A DNA stretch of 64,000 nt from Akkermansia sp. (GCA_017435365.1 JAFSFD010000011.1:1-64000), one strand, 5' to 3'; numbered from the stretch's first letter, positions 42,457-51,402 are shown. Notes: generated by a model not told the origin, from the sequence alone. A program made the numbers and translations.

Positions 42457-43095
42457 ATGCCGGAGTTCAGGACAGAACCGCTGATTGTTCCTACTGTCTC
42501 CGGCTTGTTACCTGAAGGTGAGCGCGACCGCAGAGCCGCGCTCACCTCGTTTCGTCCGGATGAAGCGCGCGTGCAGGTTCCCATGCGCGAGGTGGTGTGT
42601 TATGAGTGTGGCGGAATCTGCCAGGTGCCATCTGCTGCGCTATCCGCCAGTTGCATCCACTGCCATGCGCATCTCAACATGGCAGATGTGGAAATCCGCC
42701 CCGGCTCCCGGCGCCTGACGGTGCGCACCCTGGGAAATGTGCATGTGCCATCGGGAACGGTATTGTCGAACTTGTCCATCGTTTGCAATAATATGGTGGT
42801 GGATGGCCGTGTCTCCGGTTCGTTCCGCTGCTCCGGTTCACTGAGCTTCAATGCCTCTGCCGTGGTGGATGGCTCCATAAGCGCCGGAAGGCTGGTGGTG
42901 GACAAGGCGGCAGAAGTGGAGCTGCTGGTAGGTGCCGCAGCGGAAACGGTGGAGCTGTACGGCAGCCTGAAAGGCCGTTTGCAGTGCAAGGGAAAGCTGC
43001 ATGTGTACCGCGGCGGGGCATACGAGGGCGTGTGCAAGGCGGCGGATGTCGTGGTAGACCCCGGTGGCCGCTTCGATGACCGGAGCCGGTTCTGA
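42457..43095 (+). CDS. Bactofilin-like protein with N-terminal zinc ribbon
   Basis: A 212-residue protein. Residues ~45-75 hold a zinc-ribbon-like set, CYECGGICQ and CIHCHAHL. Residues ~85-200 are a bactofilin-type beta-helix (VDGRVSGSFRCSGSLSF, VVDGSISAGRLVVDKAAEVELLVG, LYGSLKGRLQCKGKLHVYRGGAYEGVCKAADVVVDPGG as successive rungs). It probably copolymerises with, or caps, the canonical bactofilin encoded just upstream. The ribbon could recruit another protein or nucleic acid; its role is inference. Confidence 0.72.
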   Translation: MPEFRTEPLIVPTVSGLLPEGERDRRAALTSFRPDEARVQVPMREVVCYECGGICQVPSAALSASCIHCHAHLNMADVEIRPGSRRLTVRTLGNVHVPSGTVLSNLSIVCNNMVVDGRVSGSFRCSGSLSFNASAVVDGSISAGRLVVDKAAEVELLVGAAAETVELYGSLKGRLQCKGKLHVYRGGAYEGVCKAADVVVDPGGRFDDRSRF

Positions 43096-43111
43096 ACGCT
43101 GATTTTAATTC

Positions 43112-45541
43112 ATGGATATCCGCATCACAGGCGCCAGCCAGAACACCCTGCGGCATATCAACCTGAAGCTGCCAGCGGGGAAACTTATTGCGCTCATGGG
43201 CCCCAGCGGCTCCGGCAAAAGCACGCTGGCTTACGATACTCTTTTTGCTGAGTCCCGCCGGCGCTTTCTGGATTGCCTTTCTGCCGGGGCGCGTCGCCTC
43301 CTGGCCCGGCCGGAGAAACCTCGGGTGGAAAGCATCGAGGGGTTGCCGCCGGCCCTCTGCCTGGAGCAGCACCAGCCCGGCGGCCAGTCGCGCACCGTGC
43401 TGGGTTCCCTCACGGAGACGCTGGATTATCTGCGCATTCTGTATGCGGCCATCGGCGTGCCGCACGACCCGGTCACGGGTGCGCGGCTCACGCGCCTGAG
43501 CCCGGAGGAAATCTGCACCGCGCTGCTGGCTCTGCCGGAAAACACGCGCCTTACCCTGCTGGCGCCGCTTTCTCCTGCCTTCGGCCAGAACCCGGAGAGC
43601 GATATCCTGATGCTCCGCAAGCAGGGCTATCTGCGCGTGCGCGTGGCCGACGAAATCCTGGAGCTGGACGACTTGGAAGCAGCCCCGCCCGCCGGGGGAC
43701 AGGTGTGTGAGCTGGTGGTGGACCGCATTGTGCTGCGTGAGGGGGTGGATTCCCGCGTGGCGGACTCTGTGCAGGCGGCCTTGCGGCTCTGGCCGGATGA
43801 AGTGCGCGCCCTGGTGCAGCCGCGCGGTGGTGAGCCGGAGCTGCTGAGCTTCCATACCCGCTACCGCAACGCTGAGACCGGATTCACACTGCCGGATCTG
43901 ACGCCGGGGTTCTTCTCCCACTATTCCTCACACGGTGCCTGCCCTGAGTGCAATGGCCTGGGCACTGTGGAAGCCGCCAAAGGTGAGCTGAAAATCTGCC
44001 CGGCGTGCCGTGGCATGCGCCTGAATCCCACGGCGCTGGCGGTGACTCTCGATTTTGCCGGTCAGGAGCTGAGCCTGGGCGCTTTCTGCGAACTTCCCGT
44101 GCAGGAGAATCGGGCCCTGCTGGAGCAACTGGCGATTCCCCCGGCTTATCGGGAGGCTTTGCAGCCGGCCATCGGCAGCCTGTGGCAGCGGCTGGATTGT
44201 CTGCTGGAGCTGGGCCTGGGCTACCTGACTTTGTCCCGGGCGGCCAATACCCTTTCCGGCGGTGAGTTGCAGCGTGCCCGCCTGGCAGGGCAGATTGGCG
44301 GGGGCCTTTCCGGAGTGCTCTATATTCTGGATGAGCCGACCATCGGCCTGCACCCTGCCGAGACAGACCGCCTGATTGCCGCCTTGCACCGTTTGCGCGA
44401 TAAGGGGAACACCATCCTGGTGGTGGAGCATGACCCGCAGCTGCTGCGCGCCTGCGACTGGCTGGTGGAGATGGGCCCCGGCAGCGGCCCTGCCGGCGGC
44501 GAGGTGCTGGCTGCGGGTACGTACGATGATTTTCTGAAGAATCCGGATTCGCCCACCGGTGCTTGGCTGAGCGGGCGGCGGGTGCTTCCGGCGGTTGAAT
44601 CCCGCCACCTGGCTGCTTGCAAGTGGCTGACCCTGCGGCACGCGCGTGCCCGCAACCTGCAGGATGTGGAGTTCCGCTTCCCTCTGGGGGCGTTCACCTG
44701 CCTTTCCGGCCCGGGCGGCTCAGGCAAGAGCACGCTGGTGCACGAGTGCCTGCTGCCTGCGTTCAAAGCCGGCCAGGTAGAAGGCGCCGAGCTTGTTTCC
44801 CGCACCGTGCTGGTAGACCAGAGCCCACTGGGCAGTTCCCCACGCTCGACGCCTGCCACAGCTACCGGGCTGCTGGATGCTCTGCGTCCTCTGTATGCCG
44901 CGCTGCCGCTTTCCCGCCAGCGCGGCTATACTGCTGCCCGCTTCTCGCTGAATACCCGCGGTGGCCGCTGCGAGCGCTGTGGTGGCACCGGCCGCCTGCA
45001 GGTGGATATGAATTTCCTGGCCGATTTGTATACTGAGTGCGATGCCTGCCACGGCGCACGCTATAACCGCGAAACGCTGGAGGTGACCTGGCGCGGCAAG
45101 TCCATTGCCCAGGCGCTGGCGCAGACAGTGGATGAGGCTGTGGAGTTCTTTGCGCCCGTGCCCCAGGCTGCCGCCATCCTGAAAGCCCTGCAGGAGCTGG
45201 GGCTGGGCTATCTGCCGCTGGACCGCCCGGTGACCACGCTTTCCGGGGGCGAATCCCAGCGCGTGAAACTGGCCACCTATCTGGCCAAGGCTGCACCGAA
45301 GCGGGGCAGTCGCCCGGGCGAGCACCTGCTGCTGGTGCTGGATGAACCCAGCACCGGGCTTCATTTTGCTGAGCTGGAGATGCTGCTGCGAGCCATATAC
45401 CGCCTGCGTGCAGCGGGACACACCATCCTCTGCATTGAGCACAACCAGGGTATCCTCTCCCGCGCGGATTACCTGGTCGAGCTTGGCCCCGGCAGCGGCG
45501 CCGAGGGTGGCCGAATCACCTACGCCGGTGAGCCGGTTTAG
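43112..45541 (+). CDS. UvrA paralogue with reduced domains
   Basis: An 809-residue tandem ABC ATPase of the UvrA family. Walker A motifs GPSGSGKSTLAYDTLF and GPGGSGKSTLVHECLL; signatures LSGGELQRARLAGQIG and LSGGESQRVKLATYLAK; zinc modules GACPECNGLG/ICPACRGMRLN and CERCGGTG/CDACHGARY. Compared with E. coli UvrA (940 residues) the first zinc finger (CPICG-type) and the insertion domain between GACPxCxGLG and CxxCxGxRL are gone, while a UvrB-binding-like region (LLAPL ... QGYLRVRVADEI) remains. It is probably a paralogue beside a canonical UvrA elsewhere. Its stop overlaps that of the convergent gene. Confidence 0.82.
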   Translation: MDIRITGASQNTLRHINLKLPAGKLIALMGPSGSGKSTLAYDTLFAESRRRFLDCLSAGARRLLARPEKPRVESIEGLPPALCLEQHQPGGQSRTVLGSLTETLDYLRILYAAIGVPHDPVTGARLTRLSPEEICTALLALPENTRLTLLAPLSPAFGQNPESDILMLRKQGYLRVRVADEILELDDLEAAPPAGGQVCELVVDRIVLREGVDSRVADSVQAALRLWPDEVRALVQPRGGEPELLSFHTRYRNAETGFTLPDLTPGFFSHYSSHGACPECNGLGTVEAAKGELKICPACRGMRLNPTALAVTLDFAGQELSLGAFCELPVQENRALLEQLAIPPAYREALQPAIGSLWQRLDCLLELGLGYLTLSRAANTLSGGELQRARLAGQIGGGLSGVLYILDEPTIGLHPAETDRLIAALHRLRDKGNTILVVEHDPQLLRACDWLVEMGPGSGPAGGEVLAAGTYDDFLKNPDSPTGAWLSGRRVLPAVESRHLAACKWLTLRHARARNLQDVEFRFPLGAFTCLSGPGGSGKSTLVHECLLPAFKAGQVEGAELVSRTVLVDQSPLGSSPRSTPATATGLLDALRPLYAALPLSRQRGYTAARFSLNTRGGRCERCGGTGRLQVDMNFLADLYTECDACHGARYNRETLEVTWRGKSIAQALAQTVDEAVEFFAPVPQAAAILKALQELGLGYLPLDRPVTTLSGGESQRVKLATYLAKAAPKRGSRPGEHLLLVLDEPSTGLHFAELEMLLRAIYRLRAAGHTILCIEHNQGILSRADYLVELGPGSGAEGGRITYAGEPV

Positions 45542-46032
45542 GCTCTGTGTGCTTTGCCGCAGCTGCCGGTGATGCGGAGCCTGATGACGCCCGTGGCCTG
45601 CACCGCGCGGGCGATGTACTGCTCTCCCCGGTGGGCTTCCTGCGGGGTGAGCTTCTGAATCAGCAGCCTCAGGGCCTGAATCTTTTCCTCTTCATCTGTT
45701 ACTACCTGCGCTTCACCGTGCACCAGCAAGCTTGCATAAGCTGTGGAAAACTTTTCCGGCAGGATGCGGTTCGCGCCGGTGATGACGAAGGTCACCCTGG
45801 AGGAATGGGCCAGGCAGTCGAGCTTGTGACCCAGCGGGGCACAGTGCATGTAGAGACACTCTCCGCCGTCCCAGACGTAGTTGAGGGGGATGCCGTAGCC
45901 CCCGCCTCCGATTTCCTGCATGCAGAGGATGCCGTATTCGCTGCTTTGCAGCAGCTCGTGGGCTTCTTCCCGGGGCAGAGCCCGGTCCTGCCGGCGCAAT
46001 ACTGAAGTGTCGTATTTCATATCATGAATCAT
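45538..46032 (-). CDS. Pyridoxamine 5'-phosphate oxidase-like flavoprotein
   Basis: A 164-residue split-barrel FMN-binding protein of the NimA/PNPOx-like type: RRQDRALPREEAHELLQSSEYGILCM, then YGIPLNYVWDGGECLYMHCAPLGHKLD, the FMN-site strand-turn typical of the family. Likely a nitroreductase-like or haem/flavin-binding redox protein; substrate unknown. The ATG at 46032 overlaps the stop of the ankyrin gene (ATGA), so the two are translated together. An in-frame ATG lies 12 nt further in. Confidence 0.72.
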   Translation of the reverse strand: MIHDMKYDTSVLRRQDRALPREEAHELLQSSEYGILCMQEIGGGGYGIPLNYVWDGGECLYMHCAPLGHKLDCLAHSSRVTFVITGANRILPEKFSTAYASLLVHGEAQVVTDEEEKIQALRLLIQKLTPQEAHRGEQYIARAVQATGVIRLRITGSCGKAHRA

Positions 46033-46613
46033 TTTCCGCCGTAGTGGCGCAGATACAGCATGAGTTTCGTATGCCGGAACCCTCTTTCTTTCAGGTATTC
46101 CAGCGGAGTCTGCCCCTGTGCATTCAGGGAGTTGGGATTGGCGCCGTTTTTGAGTAATTCGAGGCCGATGCGGTAGTTGTTGTCGTATACCGCCTGCCAG
46201 ATGGGTGCAAGCCCGGCTTTGGTTTCAAGGAAGGGATTCGCTCCATATGTTATCAGGCGTGAGACGATGACCTCGCTACCCTGGCCGGTGGCAATCTGAA
46301 GCGGGGTGAACCCGTGGTGCAGGGCGTTCGGGTCTGCCCCTTTGTTCAGCAGGCTGGTGGCGGCTTGTTCGATTTCTTCCCGCTTATCTGGGCTGCTGGC
46401 CTTGTATTGCTGCAGAAGGATGCCCAGCGGGGTTTCGTTGATGTGTTCCCGCTTATTCGGGTCGGCTCCTCGCTCCATGGCGCTGCGGAGGGCTTCCAGG
46501 TTGCCCGTTGCTGCGGCTGCGACCAATTCTTGCTGCGGTGATGGCAGGCTCCGGCAGCTGCCAGGCAGCAGAAGCAGAGCAAGAAACAGGAGAACTGGGC
46601 GGTGGAGTATCAC
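46029..46613 (-). CDS. Ankyrin-repeat lipoprotein
   Basis: A 194-residue protein starting at GTG 46613; lipoprotein signal (FLALLLLPGSC), then about four ankyrin repeats (NLEALRSAMERGADPNKR, GFTPLQIATGQGSEVIVSRLITYGANP, IGLELLKNGANPNSLNAQGQTPLEYL). Ankyrin repeats bind proteins. A promoter TTGCCA-17-TAGCAT ends 6 nt before the GTG, supporting the non-ATG start. Divergent from the UGP gene. Confidence 0.75.
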   Translation of the reverse strand: MILHRPVLLFLALLLLPGSCRSLPSPQQELVAAAATGNLEALRSAMERGADPNKREHINETPLGILLQQYKASSPDKREEIEQAATSLLNKGADPNALHHGFTPLQIATGQGSEVIVSRLITYGANPFLETKAGLAPIWQAVYDNNYRIGLELLKNGANPNSLNAQGQTPLEYLKERGFRHTKLMLYLRHYGGK

Positions 46614-46619
46614 TTCCCT

Positions 46620-46648
46620 ATGCTAGCAGAGGATTCGCGGACTGGCAA
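46620..46648 (-). promoter_or_regulatory. Ankyrin gene promoter, leaderless GTG type
   Basis: Minus strand TTGCCA, 17-bp spacer, TAGCAT, 6 nt before GTG 46613. Confidence 0.6.
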
Positions 46649-46671
46649 GCTTGCTTTTCCGCAATTCAGGG

Positions 46672-46700
46672 TTGAATTTGCGGGAATGAGTCGCTATAAT
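46672..46700 (+). promoter_or_regulatory. UGP promoter, near-leaderless
   Basis: TTGAAT, 17-bp spacer, TATAAT; 11 nt before ATG 46712. Confidence 0.7.
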
Positions 46701-46711
46701 GCTGCCGCATT

Positions 46712-48034
46712 ATGAATTTTGATGTCATTGAACGCAAGATGCAGGGCGTGGGGCTTTCCCGCGCGGCGATAGAGGCATTCCGCCACAGCGTCGGGGTGCT
46801 TACCTCCGACCAGTCCATGATGATTCCGGAAACGGAGATTGAGCCCGCTCGTGATGTGGCTGATTGGACTGAGCTGGTGAGTTCTACCCCGGAGGCAGAT
46901 GCTGCTTTGCTGGCTCAGGCGGTGCTGGTGAAGCTGAACGGCGGCCTGGGCACCGGCATGGGCCTGCAGAAGGCCAAGAGCCTGCTGGAAATCAAGCCCG
47001 GCGTGACCTTCCTGGATACCATAGTGCGCCAGGTGCAGAGCTTGCGCGAAAAAGCACAGTACCCGGTGAGCATGCTGCTCATGAATTCGTTTTCCACCAG
47101 TGAGGATACCATGGCCCACCTGGCTCAGTATGCGGATTTTGCGGATGCGGCGCAGGTGGAGATGCTGCAGAACCGCGTGCCCAAGCTGGCAACGGATACG
47201 CTGGAACCGGTGAGTTTCCCGGCTAACCCGGACCTGGAGTGGTGCCCGCCCGGTCATGGCGATATCTATCCCGCGCTGGTGGGCAGTGGCTGGCTTGATA
47301 AGCTGCTCGCCGCCGGCGTGCGGTATGCTTTCGTTTCCAATTCGGATAATCTGGGGGCCCAGCTGGATACCCGCTTCCTGCGCTGGTTTGCAGAGGGCGG
47401 AGCCCCCTTTGTGATGGAGGTGACCCGCCGCACCGAGGCTGATAAGAAGGGCGGCCACCTGGCTACCCGCAAGGCCGATGGTCAGCCCATCCTGCGAGAG
47501 GTGGCTCAGTGCCCGGATGCGGATGTGCCGGAGTTCCAGAATATTGAAAAACACCGCTATTTCAACACGAATAACCTCTGGATTCGTCTGGATGCGCTCA
47601 AGGAGGTGCTGGAGGCCAATGGTGGGGTGCTGCCCCTGCCGGTCATCTGCAACAAGAAGACTGTGGACCCGCGCGATGCTGCTACCCAGCCCGTCTACCA
47701 GCTGGAAACGGCCATGGGCGCGGCCCTGCAATGCTTCCCCGGCGCCCGCGCTGTGTGCGTGCCGCGCTCCCGCTTCTTCCCGGTCAAGACCTGCTCAGAT
47801 TTGCTCCTGTTGCGCTCGGATGCCGTGGAGATTGACGCCGCCGGTGCCATGAAACTGGCCCCTGAGTGCAACGGCGTGGCCCCTGTGGTGCTGCTGGATG
47901 GCAAGCTCTATAAGCTGGTGGATTCTCTCGATGCCCTCGGTGTGCCCTCCCTTAAGAACGTGAGCAAGCTCGTAGTGACCAAGCCCCACTCCTTCGCCCC
48001 CGGCGAGCCTCTCTCCGGCGAGGTCTGCATCTGA
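46712..48034 (+). CDS. UTP-glucose-1-phosphate uridylyltransferase (eukaryote-like)
   Basis: A 440-residue UDPGP-family pyrophosphorylase making UDP-glucose for glycans. The nucleotide loop is KLNGGLGTGMGLQKAKSLLE; others are PPGHGDIYPAL, FVSNSDNLGA, the RYFNTNNLWI substrate strand, and the C-terminal beta-helix. This is the eukaryotic/UGP type, not GalU, and is typical of some anaerobic phyla. It overlaps no neighbour; a terminator follows. Confidence 0.9.
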   Translation: MNFDVIERKMQGVGLSRAAIEAFRHSVGVLTSDQSMMIPETEIEPARDVADWTELVSSTPEADAALLAQAVLVKLNGGLGTGMGLQKAKSLLEIKPGVTFLDTIVRQVQSLREKAQYPVSMLLMNSFSTSEDTMAHLAQYADFADAAQVEMLQNRVPKLATDTLEPVSFPANPDLEWCPPGHGDIYPALVGSGWLDKLLAAGVRYAFVSNSDNLGAQLDTRFLRWFAEGGAPFVMEVTRRTEADKKGGHLATRKADGQPILREVAQCPDADVPEFQNIEKHRYFNTNNLWIRLDALKEVLEANGGVLPLPVICNKKTVDPRDAATQPVYQLETAMGAALQCFPGARAVCVPRSRFFPVKTCSDLLLLRSDAVEIDAAGAMKLAPECNGVAPVVLLDGKLYKLVDSLDALGVPSLKNVSKLVVTKPHSFAPGEPLSGEVCI

Positions 48035-48061
48035 TTTGCAGCTCACTTCATCTTATCCTTC

Positions 48062-48098
48062 CCCCGGATGCTTCCTGCTGGTGCACCCGGGGCTTTTT
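48062..48098 (+). terminator. Terminator after UGP gene
   Basis: A CCCCGG ... CCGGGG stem with a large, partly paired loop, followed by C and six T residues. Confidence 0.7.
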
Positions 48099-48103
48099 TG
48101 TTG

Positions 48104-48196
48104 TTTTATCTTGCGAAAATGTGAGAAAACGACACTTTTATCTTGATGAAATGTGAGAAATTGCCACTTTTGTCTTGATAAAATGTGAAAAATGAC
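48104..48196 (+). repeat. Tandem 32-bp repeats before AAA/DUF4143 gene
   Basis: Two full copies and one partial copy in perfect 32-bp register: 48104-48135, 48136-48167 and 48168-48196, each with the core TTTTATCTTGATGAAATGTGAG. They end 33 nt before the ATPase start. A likely operator array, possibly for self-regulation. Fills most of 48035-48229. Confidence 0.85.
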
Positions 48197-48229
48197 TTAT
48201 TCTTCATCGCGGATGAAGGGGGGAATAGT

Positions 48230-49549
48230 ATGGAACGCAATGTGTTGGAAGAATTAAAGCGATGGAAACAGAGTGAACGGCGTAAACCGCTGGTTATACA
48301 AGGTGCCCGCCAGGTAGGAAAAACCTGGATTATGCGCGAGTTCGGGCGGCGTGAATACCGGCACACAGCGTACCTGAGTTTTGCCGATACTCCCCACGCT
48401 GCGTCAATATTTGAGGATGGGTACAATGTGGAGAACTTGATTCAGTCCATTTCCCTGCTGACCGGCGTGCCAGTGGAGCCGGGAAACACACTGGTGGTAC
48501 TGGATGAGATTCAGGAATGCGAGCGTGCACTCAATGCATTGAAGTTTTTCCGGGAAAATGCACCGCAGTACCACATCATGGCTGCCGGTAGTCTGCTTGG
48601 GGTGGCAGTTCGGCAACGTCGGATGTCTTTTCCCGTGGGACAGGTGGATTTCCTGCATTTGCGGCCGCTGAGTTTCCGGGAATTTCTAGCAGCGCTTGGC
48701 GAGACAGCTATGGTTTCCGCTTTGGAAAAGGCAGACGGAAAACTATTGAAAATTATTCACGAGAAGCTGGTTAGCCGACTCAAGGAATACCTGTATGTCG
48801 GGGGAATGCCGGAAGTTGTGTCGATTTATGCCGGCAGCAGGGATTTTGCGGAAGTGCGGAGGGTACAGCTGCAGATTATCCAGGGTTACGAAAATGATTT
48901 TTCGAAGTACACTGCCCCGAGGGATGTGCCCCGGATTCATGCCGTGTGGAATTCTGTGCCCTTGCAATTGGCTCGCGAGAATCGGAAGTTTGTGTACAAA
49001 TACCTGGGCGCGGGCGCGAGGGCTCGCGAGTATGAGATGGCGGTGGAATGGTTGATTCTGTGCGGATTATTGCACCGGGTCAGGCGCGTGGCAAAGCCGG
49101 GTGTTCCGCTAGCGGCGTATGAGTCACCCAATGCGTTCAAACTCTATGGACTGGATTGCGGATTGCTGGGGGCTTTGGCTCGGCTGGACTGCCGGAGCCT
49201 GGTGGAGGGCAATGCCATTTTTGAGGAGTTCAAAGGGGCGCTCACTGAGCAATTTGTGCTGCAGGAACTGCTGTGCTCTTCTGATTGGGAACTTGCTTAT
49301 TGGGAGCCTGAAAGCGGAACTGCCGAGGTTGATTTTGTGGTGCAGATGGAGCGCGAGGTCATCCCCCTGGAGGTAAAAGCAGGGGTGAATCTGAGGGCTC
49401 GCAGTCTTGCTTCGTACAGAGAGCGCTATGCTCCATCCTTTGCCATGCGTACCTCACTGGCTCCACTGGAGTGGAACGCCGGCCTCTGGAACATTCCTCT
49501 TTACCTGATTAGTGGTGCCAGGCAGGTCACGCAGTCCACAACCATCTGA
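48230..49549 (+). CDS. AAA_14 / DUF4143 ATPase
   Basis: A 439-residue ATPase found in many copies in gut bacteria. Walker A VIQGARQVGKTWIMREFG, Walker B LVVLDEIQECERA, sensor-type AAGSLLGVA, and a C-terminal DUF4143 domain with a PD-(D/E)XK-like end (AEVDFVVQMEREVIPLEVKAG). Its cellular role is not established. Lower GC than its neighbours plus the repeat array upstream suggest recent gain. ATG 48230 follows a GGGGGG-type Shine-Dalgarno sequence, unlike most starts here. Confidence 0.85.
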   Translation: MERNVLEELKRWKQSERRKPLVIQGARQVGKTWIMREFGRREYRHTAYLSFADTPHAASIFEDGYNVENLIQSISLLTGVPVEPGNTLVVLDEIQECERALNALKFFRENAPQYHIMAAGSLLGVAVRQRRMSFPVGQVDFLHLRPLSFREFLAALGETAMVSALEKADGKLLKIIHEKLVSRLKEYLYVGGMPEVVSIYAGSRDFAEVRRVQLQIIQGYENDFSKYTAPRDVPRIHAVWNSVPLQLARENRKFVYKYLGAGARAREYEMAVEWLILCGLLHRVRRVAKPGVPLAAYESPNAFKLYGLDCGLLGALARLDCRSLVEGNAIFEEFKGALTEQFVLQELLCSSDWELAYWEPESGTAEVDFVVQMEREVIPLEVKAGVNLRARSLASYRERYAPSFAMRTSLAPLEWNAGLWNIPLYLISGARQVTQSTTI

Positions 49550-49680
49550 AATAGCCATAGTAGAGTCAGACTGACCCGATGATGCGGGGCCCCGGCCTCG
49601 ATTCAGGTGGAGCAGTGCAGCATGCAGATGAGAATCGCGGTGACTCCCCCCACTGCGTACTCTTGCATGCTGCCGGAGAA

Positions 49681-50106
49681 TTAATCTGCCAGGTCTTCGG
49701 CCGGGGCGGCGCTGGCGTACCACGCCTCCGGGATGCGCTGGGGGCGGCCCTGCGGCATCTGGACCAGGGCGAGGCATTGGCGAACTTTCACGCAGACCTG
49801 CTGCGCGTCGTCGCGGCGGATTTCAAACACGCACCAGAAGCGGGATTTCTCCACCTTTTCAATCCAGGCGTGAATCTGAATCTTATCGCCCATGAAGGCG
49901 GGGCGCTTGTAGTGGACCTCGTGGCTTACCAGCACCAGGTGGCGGTTTTCCTTGATGAGGCCGATGAAGTCGATACCCAGCTCGGGAGCCATCTTGGTGC
50001 GGCATTCCTCCACCCAGCGCAGGTATGCCAGGTTGTGCACCACGCCGCCGCAGTCGGTGTCGTAGTACATCACATCGTAGTTCAGGATAAATTGAGGGTT
50101 CTTCAT
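49681..50106 (-). CDS. Acyl-CoA thioesterase, YbgC/4HBT-like
   Basis: A 141-residue hot-dog-fold thioesterase. The motif YYDTDCGGVVHNLAYLRWVEECR carries the catalytic Asp/His pattern of the YbgC/4-hydroxybenzoyl-CoA family; HYKRPAFMGDKIQIHAWIEK is the second half. Substrate unknown (short-chain acyl-CoA or acyl-ACP). It lies 73 bp after the aminotransferase on the same strand but behind a hairpin terminator. Confidence 0.82.
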   Translation of the reverse strand: MKNPQFILNYDVMYYDTDCGGVVHNLAYLRWVEECRTKMAPELGIDFIGLIKENRHLVLVSHEVHYKRPAFMGDKIQIHAWIEKVEKSRFWCVFEIRRDDAQQVCVKVRQCLALVQMPQGRPQRIPEAWYASAAPAEDLAD

Positions 50107-50125
50107 AATAACATTCTGAGAAAAA

Positions 50126-50155
50126 GGGCAGGGGGTGCAAGCGCACCTCCTGCCC
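50126..50155 (-). terminator. Terminator of aminotransferase gene
   Basis: GGGCAGG-G-GGTGC, 4-nt loop, GCACC-T-CCTGCCC; on the minus strand followed by a T-run. Confidence 0.8.
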
Positions 50156-50179
50156 GGGGTAAATGGTGATTGAGGTGCT

Positions 50180-51271
50180 TTACTTGGACTTGAGGAAATC
50201 CTCCACGGCGGAGGTGATTTCCTTCATGTCGTCCATCTGGAGCTCGCCCATGTGGGCAATGCGGAAGGTCTTGTCCTTCAGGCCGCCGTAGCCGTTGCCC
50301 AGCTGCAGGTTGCGGGGGGCCAGGAAGGCGTTCAGCTCGGGGATGGAAATCATCTCATCGCTGCCCTTGGGGCGGGAGTCGATGACCGTGAGGGTCTTGG
50401 AGAGGTACTTGCGGTTCGGGTAGACGGCGAAGTGCTCATCGGCCCAGGCGCGGGTGTAGGCGGCGAGTTCCTCGTGGCGGGCAAAGCGGTTCTCGATGCC
50501 TTCTTCGTTCACGATGTGCTGGAGCTGCTTGTCCAGGGCATACATGAGGGAGAGGCAGGGAGTGGAGGTGTACTGGTAGTTCTTCTTGTCGATGAAGTCC
50601 CAGATGGTGCGCAGGTCGAAGTACAGGCCGCGGTTTTCCACCTCGGCGGTGCGGTCGTACGCCTTCTTGCTCATGGCGCAGATAGCCAGGCCGGGGGGCA
50701 GGGCCAGCGCCTTCTGGGTGGAGGTGATGAGCACGTCGATACCCAGCTTGTCGGTCTCAATCTTGGAGCCGGCGGCGGAGGAAACGGCATCCACGCACCA
50801 CACCACGTCCGGGTACTTCTTCATGACCTCGGCGATTTCTTCCACCGGGTTCTGGATGCCGGAGGAGGTTTCGTTGTGGGTGACGGTGAGCAGGTCGTAT
50901 TTGCCGGTGGAGAGGGCGGCATCCACCATTTCGGCGGTGGTGGGTTCGCCCATCACGCTGTCGAACTTATCAGCCGGGATGCCGTTGGTCTTGGCCATCT
51001 TGTACCACTTGTCGCCGAAGGCGCCGATGGAGAACACGGCAGCGCGCTTGGCGGTGCAGGAGCGGATGGCGCCTTCCATGAGGCCGGAGCCGGAGGAGGT
51101 GGAAAGCAGGATGCGGTTTTCGGTGAAGAGCACCTTCTGCATGTTGTCAGAGATGCGCTTCTGGATTTCGGAGGCTTTCTTGGAGCGGTGCGCGATCATC
51201 GGCAGGCTCATCTCTTTGAGAATTTCCTCAGAAACAACGGTGGGACCGGGAATGAACAGTTTGATTGCCAT
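50180..51271 (-). CDS. Class V aminotransferase (AGXT/serine-pyruvate type)
   Basis: A 363-residue PLP enzyme. The start FIPGPTVVSEEI, TSSGSGLMEGAIRS, THNETSSGIQNPV, DAVSSAAG and the PLP lysine in STQKALALPPG match the alanine-glyoxylate/serine aminotransferase group. It may act as a phosphoserine, serine-glyoxylate or alanine-glyoxylate aminotransferase; sequence alone does not decide it. A -10 TAGAAT (51318-51313) is present with a weak -35. Confidence 0.85.
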   Translation of the reverse strand: MAIKLFIPGPTVVSEEILKEMSLPMIAHRSKKASEIQKRISDNMQKVLFTENRILLSTSSGSGLMEGAIRSCTAKRAAVFSIGAFGDKWYKMAKTNGIPADKFDSVMGEPTTAEMVDAALSTGKYDLLTVTHNETSSGIQNPVEEIAEVMKKYPDVVWCVDAVSSAAGSKIETDKLGIDVLITSTQKALALPPGLAICAMSKKAYDRTAEVENRGLYFDLRTIWDFIDKKNYQYTSTPCLSLMYALDKQLQHIVNEEGIENRFARHEELAAYTRAWADEHFAVYPNRKYLSKTLTVIDSRPKGSDEMISIPELNAFLAPRNLQLGNGYGGLKDKTFRIAHMGELQMDDMKEITSAVEDFLKSK

Positions 51272-51365
51272 AACAGGTGGGGATGAGATTGATTAACCTC
51301 TTGCATTCTACCACGCACCCTATCAGAATGGCGAGCATAAAATGAGTGCGTGACAAAGAAGATTG

Positions 51366-51394
51366 TTGCATGTCCGGCTTTCCTGGTCTATACT
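51366..51394 (+). promoter_or_regulatory. surA-like promoter, leaderless type
   Basis: TTGCAT, 17-bp spacer, TATACT; 8 nt before ATG 51403. It excludes the in-frame ATG at 51346, which is upstream of the -35. Confidence 0.7.
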
Positions 51395-51402
51395 GCCAGT
51401 AT

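Noticed and set aside
48104..48196. Possible CRISPR or replication origin iterons
   Set aside because: Repeats are directly abutting with no spacers, there is no initiator gene, and the array sits in promoter position of an AAA/DUF4143 gene.
49603..49668. A 21-codon minus-strand frame with a hydrophobic stretch after the thioesterase gene
   Set aside because: Too short to support without conservation data; no promoter or ribosome-binding site seen.
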